Source of the DNA: a virus
DNA: 54,082 nt
Direction: 5' to 3' (one strand)
IMG/VR virus record: IMGVR_UViG_3300021962_000143
Location: 1 to 54,082 of that record
How positions within the stretch are numbered: position 1 is the first letter of the stretch; every line of letters starts with the position of its first letter. Shown here in pieces: positions 18,263-25,732 of the stretch. Position numbers and translations under genes: made by a program. The notes beneath the pieces were generated by a model. The model was not told the DNA's origin. It searched no databases and saw only the letters and a list, made by a program, of their open reading frames with translations.

Positions 18263-18379
18263 ATGCCTAATTTGACACAGGACCCAGACTTCTTGGAATA
18301 CCTAGAAGAACATTCAGTTCCTGAAAATGAACGCCCTATTGCGTTCGCTGCTTGGCTTAAGGAAAACGAAGACAAGTAA
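18263..18379 (+). CDS. Small acidic hypothetical protein
   Basis: From the ATG at 18263 this is 38 residues (MPNLTQDPDFLEYLEEHSV...), preceded by a good AAGGAAA site. An in-frame ATG at 18221 overlaps the previous stop (TAATG) and would give 52 residues. The peptide is strongly acidic and helical. It sits in a run of closely packed small genes, which supports its being real. No function is evident. Confidence 0.6.
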   Translation: MPNLTQDPDFLEYLEEHSVPENERPIAFAAWLKENEDK

Positions 18380-18538
18380 TTGGACGAAGAACAACTAGAG
18401 CAAGCCCTAATGCATTTATTTGAATTGGGGCTTGTTTCAGTTGACTACGATGAAGATTTAAATCCTCGGTTTGCAATAACGGATGAAGGCCGAGCAAAAG
18501 TAGAAGAAGAATTGGGGGGTAACACAAACGATGTATGA
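18380..18538 (+). CDS. Small winged-helix-like protein, TTG start
   Basis: This 52-residue frame starts with TTG directly after the previous stop and overlaps the loader start by eight bases. The sequence (EQALMHLFELGLVSVDYDEDL, then PRFAITDEGRAKVEEELG) resembles the last helix and wing of a winged-helix domain, with the common TDEGR turn. The gene fills the gap between two genes in the same direction. The start has only a weak ribosome-binding site. Confidence 0.55.
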   Translation: MDEEQLEQALMHLFELGLVSVDYDEDLNPRFAITDEGRAKVEEELGGNTNDV

Positions 18539-19253
18539 CATCAACACTTTGTCGCCATTGAAAAAACATTGGCTACTACGGACTTCAAACATCCCACGTA
18601 GATTTATAGGTTTAGAGCCAAGTGACATTACTGAGAAGGTAGGTTCATTCCCAGGAGAAGTATCCTCTTGGGTTGACGACGTTATCTCAGGTCAGGTTAT
18701 TAAAAGCATTGGGAACATTGGGGTAAACGGTGTTGGTCTTGTCTTTGACGGCGGTCCAGGTCTTGGTAAAACAACTCATGCAGTTGTTGCTGCTATGGAG
18801 ATTGTTCGTCACTTACCAGATGACGATGCTTTAGCCAGTAAACTACTAGGACTTAATTCAACTGAGTACGGGTTAAAGTTTCGCCCTGTTTATTACATGA
18901 CATACCCAGAGTTTCTATCTCGTAAGAAGTCAACCTTTGACATGGATGGCGAAGACAAGCGAGAGATGAGTTATGAGTTAGATGGCTTTCATGGTCGTTG
19001 CCGTTTTGACTGGCTAAACGTAAGGGTATTAATTCTTGACGATTTAGGTAAAGAATACGGCTCTAAGTATGACGACACTTCATTTGATGAGATTCTAAGA
19101 CTGCGCTACGACAAGGGATTGCCTACAATTGTTACTACAAATGTGCGTTTAGAAAACTGGGAAGCACAGTACAGTGAAGCAATGGCAAGCTTTGCTAACG
19201 AAGCGTTCATAAGAGTCCCTATACTAGGTTCAGACTTACGAGGCGCTCAATGA
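18531..19253 (+). CDS. DnaC/IstB-like helicase loader ATPase
   Basis: The 240-residue protein is an AAA+ ATPase of the DnaC type. It has a Walker A GGPGLGKTT (74-82), Walker B VLILDDLG (166-173), and a sensor 1-like TIVTTN (199-204). Such proteins load the replicative helicase onto DNA at the origin. It lies between the initiator-like and DnaB-like genes. A GGGGGT site precedes the ATG, and the stop overlaps the next gene (ATGA). Residues 1-60 likely contact helicase or DNA. Confidence 0.85.
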   Translation: MYDINTLSPLKKHWLLRTSNIPRRFIGLEPSDITEKVGSFPGEVSSWVDDVISGQVIKSIGNIGVNGVGLVFDGGPGLGKTTHAVVAAMEIVRHLPDDDALASKLLGLNSTEYGLKFRPVYYMTYPEFLSRKKSTFDMDGEDKREMSYELDGFHGRCRFDWLNVRVLILDDLGKEYGSKYDDTSFDEILRLRYDKGLPTIVTTNVRLENWEAQYSEAMASFANEAFIRVPILGSDLRGAQ

Positions 19254-19555
19254 AAGGACCTAGCATGAGTACAGAGTGGATGACTGTTCAGCAGTTCATC
19301 TCTGCTCAAGGTGTTGGTGTTTTTGAGGTTGAGCTAGAGACAAAGACAAAGCAGACTCGTTGCAACTGTCCAGTGTGGATTAAGAAGCAGTCTTGTAAAC
19401 ACACCTCTTTTGTGAACACTAAGATTAAAAACACAGGGCATTACTCAATCAATGTCCCAAACTCCGTCCCAGAAGAATGGGCATACGAAGCAAGCGAAGA
19501 CCCTAAGAAGTTTCGTGAGTTCGTAGTCAACTACGCAACGATAGAAGTTATATGA
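19250..19555 (+). CDS. SWIM-type zinc-finger protein
   Basis: The protein is 101 residues from ATG 19250 or 96 from ATG 19265; both have a usable ribosome-binding site. In the long form C38, C40, C49 and H51 give the CxC(x8)CxH pattern of a SWIM zinc finger (RCNCPVWIKKQSCKH). SWIM fingers bind DNA or proteins and occur in recombination and transposase proteins. It is coupled to the loader gene before and to the next gene after (ATGA). The rest shows no domain that I recognise. Confidence 0.7.
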   Translation: MKGPSMSTEWMTVQQFISAQGVGVFEVELETKTKQTRCNCPVWIKKQSCKHTSFVNTKIKNTGHYSINVPNSVPEEWAYEASEDPKKFREFVVNYATIEVI

Positions 19556-19968
19556 AAAACGGAGACATATCAAACGTCTCCTCTCCGCAAGTTGTTTGTG
19601 TTACGGACGTAACCGTTAATCTAAAAGAAAATGTTTCCAAACGTCTTTTGATAAAACAAACTTCTTTAGCGGTAGGAGACATTGACTTACTAGCTGCTAA
19701 CAAGCTGTGGAAGCTTGCTAACACTTACGCAGTTTCTTTAGAGCTTGCTGGCTTTGAGAGCGAAGGCTGGACAGAAGAGCTTCTTGACAAAGCTTTTGAG
19801 AAGCTAGAGCGACGAGTGGTTAACCCGTTTAACTACTGGCAGCTTTATGAGGACCCACATGAGCTGGTAGGACTTCTTCCATACCGTGCTAATCTTAAGG
19901 CAGTGATAGATGTGCCAGGCCGAGTTGCGATGTACGGCTCAGCAGGAGTACAACTAGACAATATTTAG
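19552..19968 (+). CDS. Hypothetical protein in replication operon
   Basis: I do not recognise this 138-residue protein. Residues 15-45 are strand-rich. Residues 47-90 are helical (DIDLLAANKLWKLANTYAVSLELAGFES, then EELLDKAFEKLERR). The tail has YRANLKAVIDVPGRVAMYGSAG. It starts in an ATGA overlap with the SWIM-finger gene and is followed by a zinc microprotein and the helicase gene. A replication accessory role is likely from context only. Confidence 0.7.
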   Translation: MKNGDISNVSSPQVVCVTDVTVNLKENVSKRLLIKQTSLAVGDIDLLAANKLWKLANTYAVSLELAGFESEGWTEELLDKAFEKLERRVVNPFNYWQLYEDPHELVGLLPYRANLKAVIDVPGRVAMYGSAGVQLDNI

Positions 19969-19986
19969 TCCTTGAGGGAGGGCGCT

Positions 19987-20103
19987 ATGTTCAGTGTTGC
20001 AAATGTTATTTGCCCAATGTGTCATGCAAATAAAGTTTCTAGAGTTTATGTAAATAGCAATTCTTATTTACAGTGCCAAGAGTGCGGGGAGCGGTGGAAG
20101 TAG
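19987..20103 (+). CDS. Zinc-ribbon microprotein, 38 residues
   Basis: This 38-residue frame has a very good ribosome-binding site (GAGGGAGG, seven bases before ATG). It contains CPMC (9-12) and CQEC (30-33), the four ligands of a zinc ribbon, and ends in GERWK. The TAG stop abuts the ATG of the helicase gene. It may bind nucleic acid or the helicase; this is not shown. It is one of at least eight small CxxC proteins in the window. Confidence 0.75.
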   Translation: MFSVANVICPMCHANKVSRVYVNSNSYLQCQECGERWK

Positions 20104-21357
20104 ATGGCAGCAGATAACGAGCACAGACTCGTCAGTAAGGTAATCAAAGAACGAGAGATTACCCCCGTACTTCAACGTGGCATAACAGACGTTTGGTTTT
20201 TAGACGACGACAATCGCAAGGTATGGTCGTTTGTTCGTAAGCACTACAGTGAGTACAGCGAAGTTCCTACCGCAACAACTGTTCTTGACCACTACCCAAA
20301 TTACAAAGTCCTTAATGTTGAAGACAGCATGGATTACTTGCTTGACACGATGGTGGATTTCCGCCGTCGTTTGCTAACACGTCAAGGTTTAGAGAAGGCT
20401 GTTGAACAGCTACAGGACAATAACCACGATGCTGCAATCCTTGCTATGGAACAAACCGTTTCCAAAGTCAATGAGCAAGGTGTTCTTGGAACGCATGAGA
20501 TTGACTTAACTAAAAATACTGAAGAGCGGTACAAGGAGTACCAATCAATTCAAAATCAAGAGTTCCTAGGTATACCTACGGGATTCAAAGACATTGACGA
20601 AGCAACTGCAGGTTTACAAGGTGGTCAGTTGGTAACGATTATTGCGCCACCTAAGACTGGTAAGTCTCAAGTTGCATTGCAGGTTGCGATTAACGTTCAC
20701 AAACTTGGCAAGACTCCTATGTTCCAATCCTTTGAGATGAACAACCACGAACAGCAGCAACGCCACGATGCTATGCGTTCGCACATTGACCATGGACGTC
20801 TACGTCGTGGAAAGCTTTTACCGAAAGAAGAAAGCCGTTACATTGACATGCTTAATGCTATGGAGAACGAGCATCCGTTTCACTTAGTAGATGCAGTAAA
20901 CGGAATCACAGTTTCTGCTTTGTCTGCAAAAATTGAGCAGTTAAAGCCAGACATTGTTTTTGTAGACGGTGTGTATCTTATGCTTGACGACTTAACTGGT
21001 GAGATGAATACGCCACAAGCAATTACAAACATCACTCGTGCACTTAAGCGTCTAGCACAAAAGATTGATAAGCCAATTGTTATTACTACACAGACCTTGC
21101 TTTGGAAGATGCGTGCTGGAAAAGTTACAGCAGACTCTATTGGATATTCATCTTCTTTCTTCCAGGACTCTGACGTTATCTTGGGTCTAGAACCTGTAGA
21201 AGAAGACGATTCAATTCGTTTATTGAAGGTTGTTGCTTCCCGTAACTGCCCACCAAAAGAGACTTCTCTTACTTGGAAGTGGGAGACAGGTTGTTTCCAC
21301 GATGAGTCCAAGATGATGGACTGTGAGTTCTGTTCTAACTGGGACAGTAATGGTTGA
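20104..21357 (+). CDS. DnaB-like replicative helicase
   Basis: The 417-residue protein is an SF4 (DnaB/RecA-fold) helicase. The N-terminal part (1-125) is helical like the DnaB N domain. The core begins at FLGIPTGFKDIDEATAGLQGG and has Walker A APPKTGKS (181-188), a conserved FEMNNHEQQQR motif near 210-220 and Walker B IVFVD (284-288). It unwinds DNA at the fork with the DnaG-like primase encoded next. Two Cys pairs in DCEFCSNW at the C-terminus are unusual. The ATG touches the previous stop. Confidence 0.9.
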   Translation: MAADNEHRLVSKVIKEREITPVLQRGITDVWFLDDDNRKVWSFVRKHYSEYSEVPTATTVLDHYPNYKVLNVEDSMDYLLDTMVDFRRRLLTRQGLEKAVEQLQDNNHDAAILAMEQTVSKVNEQGVLGTHEIDLTKNTEERYKEYQSIQNQEFLGIPTGFKDIDEATAGLQGGQLVTIIAPPKTGKSQVALQVAINVHKLGKTPMFQSFEMNNHEQQQRHDAMRSHIDHGRLRRGKLLPKEESRYIDMLNAMENEHPFHLVDAVNGITVSALSAKIEQLKPDIVFVDGVYLMLDDLTGEMNTPQAITNITRALKRLAQKIDKPIVITTQTLLWKMRAGKVTADSIGYSSSFFQDSDVILGLEPVEEDDSIRLLKVVASRNCPPKETSLTWKWETGCFHDESKMMDCEFCSNWDSNG

Positions 21358-22288
21358 TGTAGAAAAAGTTTTACTTTCATTGGACATACCTCTGATTGCT
21401 CAGAGAGGTGATGAAGTTCAGGGCTTATGTCCAATGCACAAAGCTCGCACTGGCAAAGAGGACCACAATCCGTCGTGGTGGATTAACTCCATAACTGGAG
21501 CACACATCTGCTTCTCCTGTGGTTACAAAGGCAACGTATATACGTTAGTTGCAGACATTAAAGGCATTGATTATTTTGACGCCAAAGATTATGTAACTTC
21601 CAGTGCAGAGCTTGATGTGGATGTACTGTTAAAGCGTATCCGTGAATTGCCACAGTATGTCACCATTGAAGAACCGATAGCGATGTCAGAGGCTCGTCTT
21701 GCTGTCTACACAGAGCCACCAGAGAAAGAACTACGGAAGAGGTTCATAAGTGCAGAAGCAGCAAGACATCACGGCGTCCTATGGGATGTTAATAACGAAG
21801 CCTGGATTGTTCCAATACGTGACCCTAACGATTACTCTTTGTGGGGATGGCAAGAAAAAGGTGCACGTGGTCGTTTCTTCCGTAACCAGCCACAGGGTGT
21901 TAAGAAATCAAGAACCGTCTTTGGTGTAGAAGTTATGTCTACAGAGACTCTTGTGGTTGTTGAGTCTCCTCTAGATGTTGCACGTCTTGCTTCCGCAGGC
22001 GTTGAAGGCGCGATATCAACTTATGGAGCAATGATTAGCGAAGAACAAGCAAAGATTATGCGAAGAGCCAAGAGGGTTATTGCAGCGTTTGATAAAGATG
22101 ATGCAGGCATACACGCAAACGAACTTATGCGTGGTTTTGCTCGCAAGTATGGTATTGAATTGTCCTACTTCAACTACACAGGTATTGATGTAAAGGACCC
22201 AGGCGACATGAGCGAACAAGAAATTCGTAAAGGGATTGATACTGCTCGTGACATGATTTATGGCAAGGCAGCTTACGTATGGCATTAG
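21350..22288 (+). CDS. DnaG-like DNA primase
   Basis: From ATG 21350, overlapping the helicase stop by eight bases, the protein has 312 residues; a GTG at 21323 is less likely. Residues C27, H30, C54 and C57 form a CHC2-type zinc-binding site (CPMH...CFSC). A TOPRIM domain follows, with the Glu motif VVVESPLDVARL at about 202-213 and the AFDKDDAG acidic motif at about 245-252. It makes RNA primers for the polymerase. It is shorter than bacterial DnaG because the helicase-interaction domain is absent. Confidence 0.88.
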   Translation: MVDVEKVLLSLDIPLIAQRGDEVQGLCPMHKARTGKEDHNPSWWINSITGAHICFSCGYKGNVYTLVADIKGIDYFDAKDYVTSSAELDVDVLLKRIRELPQYVTIEEPIAMSEARLAVYTEPPEKELRKRFISAEAARHHGVLWDVNNEAWIVPIRDPNDYSLWGWQEKGARGRFFRNQPQGVKKSRTVFGVEVMSTETLVVVESPLDVARLASAGVEGAISTYGAMISEEQAKIMRRAKRVIAAFDKDDAGIHANELMRGFARKYGIELSYFNYTGIDVKDPGDMSEQEIRKGIDTARDMIYGKAAYVWH

Positions 22289-22464
22289 ATGCTCGTGGGT
22301 TACCTACACACGCCTGCCCTAATTGTGGTCATTTAGTTTTTAAAATTAAAGCAATGTTTGAGGACTACGATATTGTTATGTGGTTTGTTGATGGAGAATG
22401 TGATGATTGCGGAACTTTGCTAACAGTTCCCTGCCCAGTGGATGACCCAGATGTTCAAAGGTGA
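22279..22464 (+). CDS. Zinc-ribbon protein, 61 residues
   Basis: This 61-residue protein overlaps the primase end and the SNF2 helicase start. CPNC (13-16) and CDDC (41-44) form a zinc ribbon, with a strand-rich link between. It ends with an acidic PVDDPDVQR tail. The strong overlaps on both sides suggest translational coupling. It may recruit or adapt one of the two enzymes, but no partner can be read from sequence. Confidence 0.7.
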   Translation: MALDARGLPTHACPNCGHLVFKIKAMFEDYDIVMWFVDGECDDCGTLLTVPCPVDDPDVQR

Positions 22465-24070
22465 ATTAAAACCATATCAAGTAGAAGCTGTTGACAGGAT
22501 GGCTTCTCGTCAAAAGATGTTGGTCGCTTATGAGATGGGTCTAGGAAAAACTTGCATGACTATTGCAGCACTAGAACAGCTCAAAGCAAACAATCAGCTA
22601 ACTAAACCAACGCTTGTAATTGCTTTGTCTAGCTTAAAGTACCAATGGCAAAAAGAAATTAATAAGTTCTCTGATGACTACGCATCCGTCATTGATGGTT
22701 CAAAAGGAACTCGTTACATTCGTTGGGAAAGGGATATGACGTGGGAAGAACACACTGGTTACATTATTGCTAACTATGAAACCATCGTTGCTGATTGGGA
22801 CATCATTAAAGACTATGAGTGGGGCGCAGTCGTGTGCGATGAAGCTACTGCTATAAAGGGTTTCCGTTCTCAACGGTCAAAAAGAGTAAAGGAACTTGCA
22901 CGTAAAGTCCCTATTCGGTTTGCCTTAACAGGTACACCAATTGAGAACGGTCGCCCAGAGGAACTCTACAGCATCATGCAGTTTGTTGACCCCACTGTTT
23001 TGGGACGGTTTGATTTATTTGACCAAACTTTCATTGTACGAAATCATTTTGGTGGAGTTCAGCGTTACCGAAACCTCCCTATTTTCCATGAGAAAATGAA
23101 ACAAGTATCTGTTCGCAAAACACAGAAGGACCCAGATGTTTCTCCTTATCTTCCAGAAACAATCCACTTAGAACCGTTCTTAATACCGTTAGACAAAGCT
23201 GGAGCAGAGTTATACCAAAAGATTTCTTCAGACTTAATACAGGAACTTATGGACGCCCAAGAGTTATTAGGTGGGTCTTTTTCTCTAGACGCTCATTATG
23301 GTCAAGGACACAAACCAGGCGGTCCTGCTGATAAACTACGTGGTTCCATAATGTCTAAGATAACTTCTTTAAGAATGTTATGTGATTCCCCACAGCTTTT
23401 AGTTGAAAGTTCAAACAAGTTTCATGATGGATGGCAGGAGATTGATGGTGAAAAAGTTAACCTTGAAGGCTCTAAGGGCGGCAGTGTTTACGTGGCTGGT
23501 CTTGAAGCTTCTGGAGCTTTGGCAAAGGCAACGAAATCTCCGAAGCTAGATGCTGTTATAAATTATGTGCAAGAACACATAGAGGCAAACGAAGACCACA
23601 AAGTTGTTATCTTTACTTGCTACCTGGGTATGCTTCCCCTTATCCAGGAAGCACTTGCTTCTAAAAAGATTGTTAGCACTCTCTACTCAGGACTGCTAAA
23701 CGCAAAAGAAAAAGAAGAATCTAAAACTTCTTTTCAAACCTCTAAAGAAGTTAGGGTACTGGTCTCCTCTGATGCAGGCGGGTACGGAGTAGACCTTCCA
23801 CAAGCAAACCTGCTAGTTAACTTTGACTTACCTTGGTCTTCTGGAACGGCAGTCCAACGCAACTCCCGTATACGCCGTGCGTCTAGTACTTGGTCCCATG
23901 TTGTTATCCAAGACTTTCTCGTGCTAGACTCTATTGAAGAACGGCAACACCAAATGTTGATGCAGAAAAACGCTGTAGCAGACGCTGTTATGGACGGAAC
24001 TGGCATTAACGTTAAGGGCGGTGTAGACTTAACCGTAGGAAGTCTCTTGAGTTTCTTAAAGGGGGAATAA
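22442..24070 (+). CDS. SNF2-type superfamily 2 helicase/ATPase
   Basis: The 542-residue protein has SF2 motifs: an N-terminal KPYQVEAVDRMASRQ (Q-like motif), Walker A YEMGLGKT (30-37), DEAT box (133-136), LTGTPIENG at about 161-169, and C-terminal VDLPQANLLVNFDLPWSS then QRNSRIRRA (motif VI) near 470. SNF2/UvsW-type enzymes translocate on double-stranded DNA and remodel forks and recombination intermediates. It sits among replication genes. The ATG at 22442 overlaps the zinc-ribbon gene by 23 bases; ATG 22451 is possible. Confidence 0.85.
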   Translation: MTQMFKGELKPYQVEAVDRMASRQKMLVAYEMGLGKTCMTIAALEQLKANNQLTKPTLVIALSSLKYQWQKEINKFSDDYASVIDGSKGTRYIRWERDMTWEEHTGYIIANYETIVADWDIIKDYEWGAVVCDEATAIKGFRSQRSKRVKELARKVPIRFALTGTPIENGRPEELYSIMQFVDPTVLGRFDLFDQTFIVRNHFGGVQRYRNLPIFHEKMKQVSVRKTQKDPDVSPYLPETIHLEPFLIPLDKAGAELYQKISSDLIQELMDAQELLGGSFSLDAHYGQGHKPGGPADKLRGSIMSKITSLRMLCDSPQLLVESSNKFHDGWQEIDGEKVNLEGSKGGSVYVAGLEASGALAKATKSPKLDAVINYVQEHIEANEDHKVVIFTCYLGMLPLIQEALASKKIVSTLYSGLLNAKEKEESKTSFQTSKEVRVLVSSDAGGYGVDLPQANLLVNFDLPWSSGTAVQRNSRIRRASSTWSHVVIQDFLVLDSIEERQHQMLMQKNAVADAVMDGTGINVKGGVDLTVGSLLSFLKGE

Positions 24071-24507
24071 TGGCAAGAGTAAAAAATGAAGAACCGCGTT
24101 TCTCAGATGAGAATGATTTAATCTCTCGTACTAAAAAGTACGCTTTCTTAAAATCACAACTAGAATTTCTTGAAAAAGAACAGAAAGCACTTCGTGCATT
24201 GTTGTTTGAGAACCTTGATGAAGTCGGTGAAGAAGATGATAAAGGAAACATCATCATTGAACTTCCAGAAGAGGTAGAAGGTTACTCCTCAGTAGTTAAA
24301 CAGCGTCGTGTATCTCGCAAGATTGATGAAGCAAGAGCAGAAGAAATCATTACTGAACATGGTCTTGAAGAAGAACTTTACAAAACAATTCGTGTAGTAG
24401 ATGAAGATGCACTCATGGCTGCTCTTTACGAAGATGTTCTTACAGAAGAAGAAGTAGATGAAATGTATCCACAGTCAATTACTTGGGCATTGGTGCTGAA
24501 GAAGTAA
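24070..24507 (+). CDS. Acidic coiled-coil hypothetical protein
   Basis: This 145-residue protein starts in a TAATG overlap with the helicase. Residues 15-50 are a helical coiled coil (TKKYAFLKSQLEFLEKEQKALRALLFENLDE, shown in part here). The rest is very acidic with repeated Glu/Asp. This layout resembles small Gam-like or nucleic-acid-mimic accessory proteins, but no family is certain. It is the first of three genes between the helicase and SSB-like genes. Confidence 0.65.
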   Translation: MARVKNEEPRFSDENDLISRTKKYAFLKSQLEFLEKEQKALRALLFENLDEVGEEDDKGNIIIELPEEVEGYSSVVKQRRVSRKIDEARAEEIITEHGLEEELYKTIRVVDEDALMAALYEDVLTEEEVDEMYPQSITWALVLKK

Positions 24508-24508
24508 G

Positions 24509-24985
24509 ATGGCTGGTTTACGAGGTCAGGATGAGATTGAAAAGGCATTTGCCGATTTAGAATACATCCCTGGCTCAAAGAAGAAACGCCGTGAGGCAGA
24601 CCCAAAGGTTTCTCGTCGTAAGGCGGGAGAAACAAATGGTTGGGATGCAAACCCAATCATTAAACGATTAGGCGGAGTAGACACAGAAGTTTTTACAATC
24701 GGTGCATTAGCACAAGCATTGGAAAAGCAGATTGTGACCATCCGTTTATGGGAGCGCAAAGGTTATATACCAAGAGCGCCATACAGACTTCGTTCTAAAA
24801 CCCTTAAGGGGCAGAAGACTGGTGGCAATCGGGTGTATACTAGAGCGCTGATTGAAGCCACTGTTGACGAGTTCGCCAAGAGAGGCTTGATAGGCACTGC
24901 TCGTGTAGAGTGGGGCCAGCACGAAGACCTTACAGAGGCACTAATTAGCCGCTGGAAGGACATCACATCCACCGAGAGCCGTTAG
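24509..24985 (+). CDS. MerR-like helix-turn-helix DNA-binding protein
   Basis: The 158-residue protein has a basic N-terminus (SKKKRREADPKVSRRK) and a MerR/excisionase-like winged helix at about 62-112: VFTIGALAQALEKQIVTIRLWERKGYIPRAPYR, with the typical turn and WERKG wing. A second helix follows. It may bind the origin, act as regulator, or act as an excisionase partner of the distant integrase. The gene begins two bases after the previous stop. The function is inferred from fold only. Confidence 0.7.
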   Translation: MAGLRGQDEIEKAFADLEYIPGSKKKRREADPKVSRRKAGETNGWDANPIIKRLGGVDTEVFTIGALAQALEKQIVTIRLWERKGYIPRAPYRLRSKTLKGQKTGGNRVYTRALIEATVDEFAKRGLIGTARVEWGQHEDLTEALISRWKDITSTESR

Positions 24986-25008
24986 GCCTCATTACCGAAA
25001 GAACCCAA

Positions 25009-25659
25009 ATGCCGATTGCAAAACCGTCAGTTGATGCTGACACATACCTCGCTGAAGACAGCGAAACAATCCAGCCAAAGGTTGGAACAACCGTACAAGA
25101 AGGTTGGGGAGCAGCAGAAGCGCTCCTTAACGTTGAGACAACTGAATTCCCAACAGACTTCCGTTTCTCAGATGAGCCACAGCTCATCAAGTTCCTCCAA
25201 GACCGTCCATTTGCTACTTACGAGCAGCACTGGATTGAACGTCCAAAGGGCAAGAAGTCCTTTGTATGTATCGGAGATACATGCCCACTCTGCGACGTTC
25301 TTGGCGACAAGCCTCGTGGCAAGTTTGCTTTTAATGTTCTCGTCCTAGTTGGAGAGACAACAGGAGTGCAGGTTCTTACTGCACCACCATCACTAGCTCG
25401 TCAGATTAAGAAAGCTCATGACGATGAGCGTAAAGGACCACTTGACCGTGAGTTCTGGGAAATTTCTCGCATGGGAACAGGCCCAACGACACAGTACACC
25501 CTCAACTATGTCCGTGGTCGTGACCTTGCTGAGGAGTGGAAGTTAGACCTTGAAACCGTTAATGAACAGATTGCATCTGCAGAACTATTTACTGCAGACG
25601 AAGTAGTCCGAGAGACCCCTCGCTCTGAACTTCTTGAAATCGCACGTTCAATAGCGTAA
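25009..25659 (+). CDS. Probable single-stranded DNA-binding protein
   Basis: The 216-residue protein resembles phage ssDNA-binding proteins that have a short zinc motif (CIGDTCPLCDVLG, C87-C96 region) inside an OB-like core, with basic and aromatic strand segments (FATYEQHWIERPKGKKSFV) before it. The C-terminus is acidic and helical. It precedes the polymerase gene, the common place for an SSB. The match is by pattern, so I am only moderately sure. The ATG at 25009 has a weak GAAAG site. Confidence 0.6.
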   Translation: MPIAKPSVDADTYLAEDSETIQPKVGTTVQEGWGAAEALLNVETTEFPTDFRFSDEPQLIKFLQDRPFATYEQHWIERPKGKKSFVCIGDTCPLCDVLGDKPRGKFAFNVLVLVGETTGVQVLTAPPSLARQIKKAHDDERKGPLDREFWEISRMGTGPTTQYTLNYVRGRDLAEEWKLDLETVNEQIASAELFTADEVVRETPRSELLEIARSIA

Positions 25660-25670
25660 AACTTCCACAC

Positions 25671-25709
25671 GTAGGGGGGGCTTGTCTTCCGTTTCCAAGC
25701 CTCCCCTAC
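25671..25709. terminator. 14-bp stem-loop between SSB-like and polymerase genes
   Basis: GTAGGGGGGGCTTG (25671-25684) pairs with CAAGCCTCCCCTAC (25696-25709) with one G-U pair and an 11-base loop. There is no T-run behind it, so it could end transcripts weakly, protect an RNA 3' end, or act in cis before the polymerase gene, whose ATG is 24 bases on. Confidence 0.65.
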
Positions 25710-25732
25710 ACTTAAACATTGAGGGGCATTAA

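Noticed and set aside
20880-21434. Long open frame on the minus strand (184 codons)
   Set aside because: It runs opposite the DnaB-like helicase gene, has no ribosome-binding site and no domain; it is a shadow frame.
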